12,243 nt of DNA, taken from contig NZ_DATCRY010000095.1 in assembly GCF_036568765.1 (NCBI RefSeq), positions 1 through 12,243 of the forward strand. The letters are read 5' to 3'. Below, one piece after another: positions 1-5,522 of this stretch. Origin of the DNA: GSA-30 sp036568765. Its GTDB lineage: Bacteria > Pseudomonadota > Gammaproteobacteria > Xanthomonadales > Rhodanobacteraceae. The notes under the pieces are model-generated. The model was not told the DNA's origin. It did not search any database and saw only the letters and a program-made list of their open reading frames with translations. Position numbers and translations under genes: made by a program. The first letter of the stretch is position 1. Every line of letters starts with the position of its first letter.

Positions 1-64
1 AAATCGTGTCGATGCCCAGGAAACAGGCCAGCGTGGCGGCGTAGGCGATGGCTGTCTTGATCAT
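1..64 (-). CDS. DUF2177-like membrane protein, N-terminal fragment (cut by window edge)
   Basis: Only the first 21 codons are in the window; the rest lies beyond position 1. On the minus strand the ATG at 64-62 opens a frame reading MIKTAIAYAATLACFLGIDT followed by I. This hydrophobic first segment ending in a Gly-Ile-Asp motif resembles the start of DUF2177 family membrane proteins, where a tryptophan often follows the Asp; the next codon begins with T, which fits but does not prove Trp. A purine-rich GGAGCGGG lies just upstream of the ATG and could serve as ribosome binding site. The gene lies downstream of tRNA-Ala on the same strand, with the tRNA's probable terminator between them. Function of the family is unknown to me. 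The family call is tentative because so little sequence is visible; that it is a real gene start is more secure. Confidence 0.5.
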   Translation of the reverse strand, partial: MIKTAIAYAATLACFLGIDTI

Positions 65-127
65 GACCCGCTCCGAATCGTCGCGTGAGATACGGACGGG
101 AGCGACAAGCGGATCACGCAGGCCGAG

Positions 128-153
128 AAACGACAAAGCCGCCTCGCGGCGGC
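128..153 (-). terminator. Probable intrinsic terminator of tRNA-Ala
   Basis: Read on the minus strand, positions 153-138 form a perfect 6-bp stem, GCCGCC / GGCGGC, closed by a GCGA tetraloop. It is followed by TTTGTCGTTT (137-128), an interrupted U-tract. It starts 17 nt after the CCA end of tRNA-Ala, a usual place for a tRNA terminator. The broken T-run lowers certainty. The hairpin may not fully block read-through into the DUF2177-like gene. Confidence 0.55.
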
Positions 154-170
154 CTGCATCCGGGAAGATT

Positions 171-246
171 TGGTGGAGCCAGGCGGGATCGAACCGCCGA
201 CCTCCTGCATGCCATGCAGGCGCTCTCCCAGCTGAGCTATGGCCCC
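171..246 (-). tRNA. tRNA-Ala (anticodon GGC)
   Basis: The reverse complement of 171-246 is a complete 76-nt tRNA. It begins GGGGCCATAGCTCAGC, has an acceptor stem GGGGCCA paired with TGGCTCC (with a G-T wobble), a D-arm with GGGAGAGC, and an anticodon arm CCTGC-ATGGCAT-GCAGG. The T-arm is GGCGG-TTCGATC-CCGCC, and CCA is encoded. Anticodon positions 34-36 are GGC, which reads GCC and GCU alanine codons. It stands alone, is not inside an rRNA operon, and has its own promoter and probable terminator. Confidence 0.97.
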
Positions 247-264
247 AGCCGCTGGAAGCCCGAA

Positions 265-293
265 AGAATAGAAGCGAATGGCGATTCCGTCAA
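265..293 (-). promoter_or_regulatory. Sigma70 promoter of tRNA-Ala
   Basis: On the minus strand, TTGACG (293-288, five of six matches to the -35 consensus) and TATTCT (270-265, four of six) are separated by exactly 17 nt. The predicted start lies about 12 nt before the mature tRNA 5' end at 246. The stretch after the -10 box is TTCGGGC, a GC-rich discriminator of the kind linked to growth-rate and ppGpp control of stable RNA promoters. Spacing, box quality and position make this a strong call. Confidence 0.8.
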
Positions 294-458
294 GCGTTCG
301 TGACAAAAAAATTTTCAGAAACTTCACTCCCGAGGTTAGGCCGTTCGACCGATGTGTTTGCTTGCGTAGTTTCTGACCAACGACATAAGAGACACGCGCA
401 TTCGACATCGTAGTTGCCGCGGCTGTTAGGCTGGGGCCGTCGCCTTCGCGGATTGCTC

Positions 459-2228
459 ATGCACGAACTTCAATTCATCCAGGACCTCGCCACCGTGATG
501 CTGGTCGCCGGTTTGACCACGGTGATCTTCCAGCGCCTGCGTCAGCCGGTGGTGCTCGGATACATCATCGCCGGCGTGGTCGTGGGGCCTCATACCAATT
601 CGCTGATCTTCATCCACGACGAAAACACGATCCGAACGCTCTCCGAGTTGGGAATGATCCTGCTGCTGTTTGCATTGGGTCTCGAATTCAGCTTGAAGAA
701 ACTGCGTGAAGTCGGTGGCGCTGGCGTGGTCGCGGCGGTCTGCGAAATTGTGTTGATGCTTTGGCTGGGCTACGAGATCGGCCGCTTTTTCGAATGGAGT
801 TCGATCGACTCGCTGTTCCTGGGCGCAATGATGTCGATCTCCTCGACTACGATCATCCTCAAGGCGCTAGGCGACCTTAGCCTGAAGCGCGAGGGCTTTG
901 CCCAGGTGATATTTGCCATCCTGATCATCGAGGATGTGCTCGCGATCGTGCTGATGGCTTTGCTCACAGGTATCGCCAGCTCAGGCGACCTCGAGGCGGG
1001 AGAGGCAATGGCGGCGATCGGTCGCCTGACACTGTTTATGGCTGTCTCGATGGTGGTCGGCTTGCTGCTGGTGCCGCGCGTGGTCGATTACATCGCACGG
1101 GTCAGCCGTGACGATGTGCTGTTGATTGCGGTGCTGGGCCTCTGTTTCGGCTTTTGCCTGCTGGTCAGCGAAATGGGCTACAGCGTAGCCCTAGGTGCGT
1201 TCATGATTGGCGCGGTGGTCGGCGAGGCAACCAGCGTGCGCCGCGTGGAGCGCATTATCGGGCCGGTGCGCGACATGTTCAGCGCGGTGTTCTTCGTGGC
1301 CATCGGTATGTTGATCGATCCGAAGATGCTGGTCGAGTACGCCTGGCCGATCACCATCGTCACGCTGGCGGTGGTGGTGGGCAAGGTGATCACTTGCAGC
1401 TTCGGCGTGTTCGTCGCCGGTAAGGAGGCACGCACGTCGTTGCGCGTGGGGATGGGTCTGGCGCAGATCGGTGAGTTTTCGTTCGTGATTGCTTCCTTGG
1501 GTTTGAGCCTCAAGGTCACCAGCGGTTTTCTTTATCCGATCGCGGTTGCGGTATCGGCCATCACTACCTTTCTCACCCCTTATCTGATCCGCGCTTCCGA
1601 TCCGCTGGCTGGCATGCTTGCACGTCGTCTTCCCCAGGGTTTCATCGGGGTGTTCGGTGCCTATACCGACTGGATGGGCAATATCAGTTTCTCGGGGCAG
1701 GGGGCGGCGATCATGAAGATGATCCGCCGCCTCGTCTGGCATGTCGTCATCAATATGGCGCTGGTCGTGGCGGTGTTCCTGATCATGGCCTATCTGTACC
1801 GGCGCGGCTATTTCCATTGGGAGATATTCGACCGGCGAGAGCTGGTTTCGCGCACCGTGGCATGGTCGGTTGCCGCGCTGCTATCGCTGCCGATGATCGT
1901 GGCCGCGTACCGCAAGGCCAACGCGCTCGGCATGCTGCTGGCGGAGCTGAGCATTCCCGAGCGGGTCGGCGGCCAGCACAATGTGAAGATCCGCGCCGTG
2001 CTGGCCCGGCTTGTGCCGATGGCGGCCCTGGCGGTGCTGGCGTTACTTGTGGTCGCGCTCGCTTCGACCATCCTGCCCCCCAGGGAGGTGGCGCTGGTCC
2101 TGGTGCTGATCGGGCTGGTGCTCACCTGGCTGCTGTGGCGGGTGCTGGTGCAGATCCATGCCCGCCTCCAGGCGGCGCTGCGCGACACCCTGGACAAGAC
2201 AGAACAGCCGGATAACCGGCATTTCTAG
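459..2228 (+). CDS. CPA2-family cation:proton antiporter (KefB/KefC-like) without RCK domain
   Basis: A 589-residue inner-membrane protein predicted to exchange a monovalent cation (K+ or Na+) for protons. Residues about 5-385 form the Na+/H+ exchanger module of the monovalent cation:proton antiporter-2 family. Typical landmarks are QPVVLGYIIAGVVVGP near 29-44, LLLFALGLEF near 68-77, an acidic pair E158-D159 in a membrane segment (where KefC has Gln-Asp; probably the ion/proton site), GAFMIGAVVGE near 246-256, FFVAIGMLID near 278-287 and GLAQIGEFSFVI near 333-344. After a short loop, four more hydrophobic segments follow (about 426-446, 465-484, 515-537, 543-562). No TrkA-N/RCK nucleotide-binding domain is present, unlike KefB, KefC and YbaL. 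The start was taken at ATG 459, because an upstream TTG at 414 would add 15 polar, arginine-rich residues not typical of the family. It stands alone ahead of fkpA, with 174 nt between. Substrate cannot be told from sequence. Confidence 0.85.
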   Translation: MHELQFIQDLATVMLVAGLTTVIFQRLRQPVVLGYIIAGVVVGPHTNSLIFIHDENTIRTLSELGMILLLFALGLEFSLKKLREVGGAGVVAAVCEIVLMLWLGYEIGRFFEWSSIDSLFLGAMMSISSTTIILKALGDLSLKREGFAQVIFAILIIEDVLAIVLMALLTGIASSGDLEAGEAMAAIGRLTLFMAVSMVVGLLLVPRVVDYIARVSRDDVLLIAVLGLCFGFCLLVSEMGYSVALGAFMIGAVVGEATSVRRVERIIGPVRDMFSAVFFVAIGMLIDPKMLVEYAWPITIVTLAVVVGKVITCSFGVFVAGKEARTSLRVGMGLAQIGEFSFVIASLGLSLKVTSGFLYPIAVAVSAITTFLTPYLIRASDPLAGMLARRLPQGFIGVFGAYTDWMGNISFSGQGAAIMKMIRRLVWHVVINMALVVAVFLIMAYLYRRGYFHWEIFDRRELVSRTVAWSVAALLSLPMIVAAYRKANALGMLLAELSIPERVGGQHNVKIRAVLARLVPMAALAVLALLVVALASTILPPREVALVLVLIGLVLTWLLWRVLVQIHARLQAALRDTLDKTEQPDNRHF

Positions 2229-2294
2229 ATTCTGTCGCAAAAAACCACGATTCTTGACCGCGATCACGAACCTTTGTGCGTCTGAACGGTCCAT

Positions 2295-2324
2295 GCCTTT
2301 GCTCGTTGCTAAGACGAGAAAGGC
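2295..2324 (+). promoter_or_regulatory. Stem-loop in the leader region of fkpA
   Basis: GCCTTT (2295-2300), a bulged G, and CTCGT (2302-2306) pair with ACGAG (2314-2318) and AAAGGC (2319-2324) around a 7-nt loop. This gives 11 base pairs with a single bulge. No T-run follows, so it is not a conventional terminator for the antiporter gene upstream. It could be an mRNA leader structure or part of a small RNA. Function unknown. Confidence 0.4.
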
Positions 2325-2343
2325 ACCGCACAATGGGCGATGC

Positions 2344-2383
2344 GCCTCCATCGGGGAGGCCAGTCCGGTTGTGTGCCGGCACA
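2344..2383 (+). promoter_or_regulatory. Hairpin plus 12-bp palindrome just before the fkpA ribosome binding site
   Basis: Two more structures lie between the upstream stem-loop and the fkpA start. GCCTCC (2344-2349) pairs with GGAGGC (2355-2360) over a 5-nt loop. TGTGCCGGCACA (2372-2383) is a perfect 12-bp palindrome ending only a few bases before the GAGGGAG ribosome binding site at about 2391-2397. The palindrome could be a dimeric repressor operator or an mRNA element affecting translation; sequence alone does not decide. Confidence 0.35.
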
Positions 2384-2402
2384 TCCAAACGAGGGAGTTC
2401 AA

Positions 2403-3167
2403 ATGAAGCATTTTCTGCGTCCCACGCTGACGGCGGCCGCTCTGGCCGTTGCGCTGGGTATGACCGCCGGGGTTCACGCTCAGGCCGCCAAGTCGGGCGC
2501 AACGGCCGCAGCGGGCACGGTCGACAAGACCAAGGCCAGCTACGTGGTGGGTTGGGATCTGGCCAGTTCGTTGCCGCCGCTCGTGCGCGATGAGGTCGAT
2601 CCGGCTACCGTCGCTCGCGCTGTCCAGTCGGCCCTGTCGGGTCAGAAGCCGACCATGAGCGAAGCCGAATACAAGTCCACCAAGGAAGCTTTCGTCGCTC
2701 AGCTGCAGGCCAAGGCCAAGGCCGAGTACACCCAGGTGGCCGCCAAGAACAAGACCGAAGGCGACGCTTTCATCGCCAAGAACAAGACCGCTCCGGGCGT
2801 GAAGACCACGGCGTCGGGCCTGCAGTATCAGGTGATCAGCCAGGGTTCGGGCGCTCGTCCGGGTCCGAACGATACCGTGCAGGTGAACTATGTCGGCACC
2901 TTCGTCAATGGCGAAGTGTTCGACGATTCTTCCAAGCATGAAGGTGGCGGTCCGGCTTCGATCCCGCTGGCTGGTGTGATCCCGGGCTTCCGTGAAGGCC
3001 TGCAGCTGATGCAGACCGGCGGCCACTACAAGTTCTTCATTCCTTCGAGCCAGGCCTACGGCGCTCAGCCGCAGAACGGCTTCCCGCCGAACGCGACCAT
3101 CATCTTCGACGTGACCCTCGTCAAGACCGGTCCGACCCCGGCCGGTGCGGACGGCGCCGGCAAGTAA
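2403..3167 (+). CDS. fkpA: Periplasmic FKBP-type peptidyl-prolyl cis-trans isomerase (FkpA-like)
   Basis: A 254-residue prolyl isomerase/chaperone for folding of envelope proteins. Residues 1-26 form a Sec signal peptide: basic start MKHFLRP, a hydrophobic Ala/Leu core, and VHA-QA cleavage near 26/27. Residues about 39-128 match the alpha-helical FKBP_N dimerisation domain, with a Lys/Ala-rich helix. Residues about 137-242 form the FKBP fold, with Y163, F173-D174, V192-I193, Y219 and F235 at active-site positions. The tryptophan at the bottom of the usual pocket (VIPGW in E. coli FkpA) is F196 here (VIPGF). A Gly/Ala/Pro-rich tail ends the protein. The ATG at 2403 was chosen because GAGGGAG lies just upstream and the signal peptide begins there; an earlier in-frame ATG at 2340 would put 21 polar residues before it. 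Codons such as GGT, CGT and GCT are frequent compared with neighbours, hinting at strong expression. MIP-type proteins are the nearest alternative. In E. coli fkpA is under sigma-E control. Confidence 0.92.
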   Translation: MKHFLRPTLTAAALAVALGMTAGVHAQAAKSGATAAAGTVDKTKASYVVGWDLASSLPPLVRDEVDPATVARAVQSALSGQKPTMSEAEYKSTKEAFVAQLQAKAKAEYTQVAAKNKTEGDAFIAKNKTAPGVKTTASGLQYQVISQGSGARPGPNDTVQVNYVGTFVNGEVFDDSSKHEGGGPASIPLAGVIPGFREGLQLMQTGGHYKFFIPSSQAYGAQPQNGFPPNATIIFDVTLVKTGPTPAGADGAGK

Positions 3168-3197
3168 CGCTGGCCGAAAGTTCAAAAGCACAACCGG

Positions 3198-3231
3198 GCG
3201 GGGCGCGAAGCGATTCGCGCCCCGCTTTTTT
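3198..3231 (+). terminator. Intrinsic terminator of fkpA
   Basis: A perfect 12-bp stem, GCGGGGCGCGAA (3198-3209) with TTCGCGCCCCGC (3214-3225), is closed by a GCGA tetraloop and followed directly by six Ts (3226-3231). It begins 30 nt after the fkpA stop codon. It isolates fkpA from the ugd unit. Confidence 0.93.
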
Positions 3232-3253
3232 ACTGATCTGCCGCGCTGGCGGC

Positions 3254-3262
3254 TGCTAAAAT
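3254..3262 (+). promoter_or_regulatory. Possible extended -10 promoter for ugd-slyX-yaiL
   Basis: TGCTAAAAT (3254-3262) combines a TGn motif with TAAAAT, five of six matches to the -10 consensus. No good -35 box sits at the expected distance, as is usual for extended -10 promoters. Transcription would start near 3269, leaving a leader of about 27 nt before the ugd ATG. The location right after the fkpA terminator supports it; still only a prediction. Confidence 0.4.
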
Positions 3263-3295
3263 CAGTCGTCTTGCGATCTGGGAAACCCCTCGGCG

Positions 3296-4633
3296 ATGAA
3301 AGTCACTATCTTCGGCACCGGTTATGTCGGTCTGGTCACCGGTGCCTGCCTGGCCGAAATGGGCAACCATGTTGTCTGCGTGGATGTCGATGCGGATAAG
3401 GTCGAGCGCCTCAAGCGTGGCGAGATCCCGATCTACGAGCCGGGCTTGGAGCCCATCGTCAAGCGCAACCACGCCAGCGGCCAACTCGACTTCACCACAG
3501 ATCCCGTGCCGGCGATCGAACACGGCCAGGTGATCTTCATTGCCGTCGGTACGCCACCGGACGAGGACGGTAGCGCCGACCTCAAGTACGTGCTTGGTGT
3601 AGCCCGCACCATCGGTGAGCGGCTGGATCGCTATGCCGTCGTAGTGAACAAATCCACCGTGCCGGTCGGCACCGCCGACCGTGTGCGAGCGGCCGTTACT
3701 GCCGAACTCACCAAGCGTGGCGCAACGGTGGAGTTCGACGTCGTCTCCAACCCCGAATTTCTCAAGGAAGGCGACGCGGTCGAAGACTGCCTGCGTCCCG
3801 ATCGCATCATCATCGGCAGCTCCAGCGAACGTGCGATCGGCGTGCTGCGCAAACTCTACGCACCGTTCAATCGCAATCACGAGCGCACTGTGGTGATGGA
3901 TGAGCGCTCGGCCGAGCTGACCAAGTACGCCGCCAACGCCATGTTGGCGACCAAGATCAGCTTCATGAACGAAATCGCCAATATTGCCGAACGCGTCGGT
4001 GCCGATATCGAGCTGGTGCGCCAGGGCATCGGCTCGGATCCGCGCATCGGCTATCACTTTATTTATCCGGGCGCCGGCTATGGCGGTTCGTGCTTTCCCA
4101 AGGATGTGCAGGCACTGGAGCGCACCGCGCGCAGCGTAGGTTATCCGGCTCGTCTGCTCGGCGCGGTCGAGGCGGTCAACCATGATCAGAAGCTGAAGTT
4201 GTTCGAGCTGATCGTTCAACACTTTGGCGGCAGCGTGTCCGGCAAGACCGTCGCCCTGTGGGGGCTGGCGTTCAAGCCCAATACCGATGACATGCGCGAG
4301 GCTTCCAGCCGTAGCCTGATGGAAGCGCTGTGGAAAGCAGGCGCCAAAGTGCGGGCCTTCGATCCCGAGGCGCGCGCGGAAACGCGCCGCGTCTACGGCG
4401 AGCGCGATGACCTGGTGCTGTGCGACAGCGCCTATCAGGCGCTCGAGGGGGCGGACGTGCTGGCGATCGTTACCGAATGGAAGGCATTCCGCAGCCCCGA
4501 TTTTGCGCGCATTCGCGCAGCGTTGGCCGAACCGGCGATCTTCGATGGGCGCAACCTCTATGTGCCGCAACAAGTCGAAGAGGCCGGGCTGGCTTATTAC
4601 GGCATTGGCCGCGGCCGCAGCCTGAAGGTCTGA
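3296..4633 (+). CDS. ugd: UDP-glucose 6-dehydrogenase
   Basis: A 445-residue cytoplasmic enzyme that oxidises UDP-glucose to UDP-glucuronate with two NAD+, feeding exopolysaccharide, capsule or lipid A modification pathways. The N-terminal Rossmann domain opens with MKVTIFGTGYVGLVTGACLA and ends its second strand with VDVD (29-32). NKSTVPVGT (118-126), NPEFLKEG (152-159) and the helix with K210 and N214 (ELTKYAANA) are family hallmarks. The catalytic cysteine is C266 in GAGYGGSCFPKD. The C-terminal UDP-binding domain carries GLAFKPNTDDMREA near 323-336. Length matches the usual 440-450 residues and all key residues are present. The ATG at 3296 begins exactly at the Rossmann strand, so the start is firm. 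It lies 3 nt before slyX and probably heads a three-gene operon. No glycosyltransferase genes are in view to say which polysaccharide it serves. Confidence 0.96.
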   Translation: MKVTIFGTGYVGLVTGACLAEMGNHVVCVDVDADKVERLKRGEIPIYEPGLEPIVKRNHASGQLDFTTDPVPAIEHGQVIFIAVGTPPDEDGSADLKYVLGVARTIGERLDRYAVVVNKSTVPVGTADRVRAAVTAELTKRGATVEFDVVSNPEFLKEGDAVEDCLRPDRIIIGSSSERAIGVLRKLYAPFNRNHERTVVMDERSAELTKYAANAMLATKISFMNEIANIAERVGADIELVRQGIGSDPRIGYHFIYPGAGYGGSCFPKDVQALERTARSVGYPARLLGAVEAVNHDQKLKLFELIVQHFGGSVSGKTVALWGLAFKPNTDDMREASSRSLMEALWKAGAKVRAFDPEARAETRRVYGERDDLVLCDSAYQALEGADVLAIVTEWKAFRSPDFARIRAALAEPAIFDGRNLYVPQQVEEAGLAYYGIGRGRSLKV

Positions 4634-4636
4634 CAA

Positions 4637-4855
4637 GTGGCTGCAGAGACCTTCGAGCAACGTCTGGCCGAACTGGAAGTGAAGCTCACTTTCATCGACG
4701 ATACGCTCAACGCATTGGTCAGCGCCGATGCGGAGCGATCGCAGCGCATGGCCGCGCTGGAGCGTCTGGTCCGCGACCTGCGTAGCGAGTTATCGACGCT
4801 GCGCGTCTCGCAGGGCCATGACCCGCACAGCGAGCCGCCGCCGCCCCATTACTGA
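4637..4855 (+). CDS. slyX: SlyX family protein
   Basis: A 72-residue protein of unknown biochemical role. Residues about 4-60 form a heptad-patterned coiled coil beginning ETFEQRLAELEVKLTF, and the protein ends in PPPPHY, the diagnostic tail of SlyX (E. coli SlyX also ends in PPHY). Length matches the family. It starts with GTG only 3 nt after the ugd stop, so it is almost certainly co-transcribed and probably translationally coupled to ugd. In E. coli slyX lies beside slyD, another prolyl isomerase gene; here the neighbours differ. Identification as SlyX is firm, function is not known. Confidence 0.9.
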   Translation: MAAETFEQRLAELEVKLTFIDDTLNALVSADAERSQRMAALERLVRDLRSELSTLRVSQGHDPHSEPPPPHY

Positions 4856-4895
4856 TTTCATAGCCTCATACGGCGTTTTCAACGAGTTCAAGATC

Positions 4896-5483
4896 ATGGC
4901 CGAATCCCTGCGCGATCAGCTGCTCAAGAGTGGCATCGTCAAACAGGTACGCGAAGAAAAGCGTGCCGCGTCGCCTCAAACTGGCAAGCCGGGGCTACAC
5001 AAGGGCCACAAGCCGGCACACGGCAAACCTCAAGGGCATAACAAGCCGCAAGGGCAGGGTGCGCCGCGCAAGGATGGCGAGATCGATCTGGCCAAGGCGT
5101 ATGCCGTGCGCCAGCAGACCGAAGCGGCCGAGCGCAAGCTCGCCGAGCAACAGGCCGCCGAGCAGGCTCGCCTGAAGCGTGAGCGCAAGCAAAAAATCGA
5201 AAAGCTCCTGCAAGGCCAGGCCTTGAACAAAGCCGATGCCGATCAGGCGCGTCACTTCGAATACGGCGGCAAGATTCGCCGCATCTATGTCGATGCCGCG
5301 CAATTGGTTGCGCTCAATGCCGGCGAACTCGGCGTGGTGCAGCAAAGTGGCCGTTATCTTCTCGTGGCGCGCGCGATTGCCGAACAAGTACGAAATATCG
5401 ACGCGAATATCGTGGCCTTGCTGGTGGAGACCAGCCCAGGCGGTGTTGGCGAAGACGGCGTGCCCGATGACTTGATGTGGTGA
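4896..5483 (+). CDS. yaiL: DUF2058 family protein (YaiL-like, putative nucleic-acid-associated)
   Basis: A 195-residue basic cytoplasmic protein. The N-terminus MAESLRDQLLKSGIVKQ and the C-terminus VPDDLMW are the two conserved ends of the DUF2058 family, whose E. coli member is YaiL. Residues about 24-60 are a low-complexity Lys/Gly/His/Pro/Gln linker that looks longer than in E. coli YaiL as I recall it. Residues about 66-105 form a charged, probably coiled-coil helix rich in Ala, Glu, Gln, Lys and Arg. Residues about 115-170 form the compact conserved core (FEYGGKIRRIYVD and the following strands). The family is often named nucleoprotein/polynucleotide-associated enzyme, but no activity is established. 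The ATG at 4896 was chosen because DUF2058 proteins begin at this point; the frame is open upstream only inside slyX DNA. It follows slyX by 40 nt and closes the ugd operon. Confidence 0.88.
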   Translation: MAESLRDQLLKSGIVKQVREEKRAASPQTGKPGLHKGHKPAHGKPQGHNKPQGQGAPRKDGEIDLAKAYAVRQQTEAAERKLAEQQAAEQARLKRERKQKIEKLLQGQALNKADADQARHFEYGGKIRRIYVDAAQLVALNAGELGVVQQSGRYLLVARAIAEQVRNIDANIVALLVETSPGGVGEDGVPDDLMW

Positions 5484-5493
5484 GCACAAAGAG

Positions 5494-5515
5494 GCGGCGC
5501 GCCTGAGCGCGCCGC
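5494..5515. terminator. Shared hairpin terminator between converging yaiL and the fadB-like gene
   Basis: GCGGCGCGC (5494-5502) pairs perfectly with GCGCGCCGC (5507-5515) over the loop CTGA. It sits in the 39-nt gap between two genes that converge, 10 nt after the yaiL stop and 7 nt beyond the stop of the minus-strand gene. Downstream T-runs are poor on both sides (TTATC on plus, CTCTTTG on minus), so it may work in both directions with modest efficiency. Confidence 0.6.
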
Positions 5516-5522
5516 TTATCGG

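Noticed and set aside
335..431. Two copies of GTTAGGC (335-341 and 425-431) before the antiporter gene
   Set aside because: A 7-bp repeat at 90-nt distance is within chance; no flanking similarity.
2254..2285. Possible promoter of fkpA: TTGACC and a sigma-E-like -10 GTCTGA
   Set aside because: GTCTGA (2280-2285) has no GAACTT at the right distance, and TTGACC (2254-2259) has no acceptable -10 box 16-18 nt downstream. The expected sigma-E control of fkpA therefore cannot be shown here.
2043..3191. Minus-strand open frame of 382 codons opposite the antiporter end and fkpA
   Set aside because: It runs antisense across two real genes and a structured intergenic region, with no recognisable domain or ribosome binding site.
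3230..4660. Long open frame on the minus strand opposite ugd (476 codons)
   Set aside because: It is the antisense of a clearly identified ugd with intact catalytic motifs. Its product is rich in His, Arg, Ala and Gly without recognisable domains, as expected of a shadow frame in GC-rich DNA.
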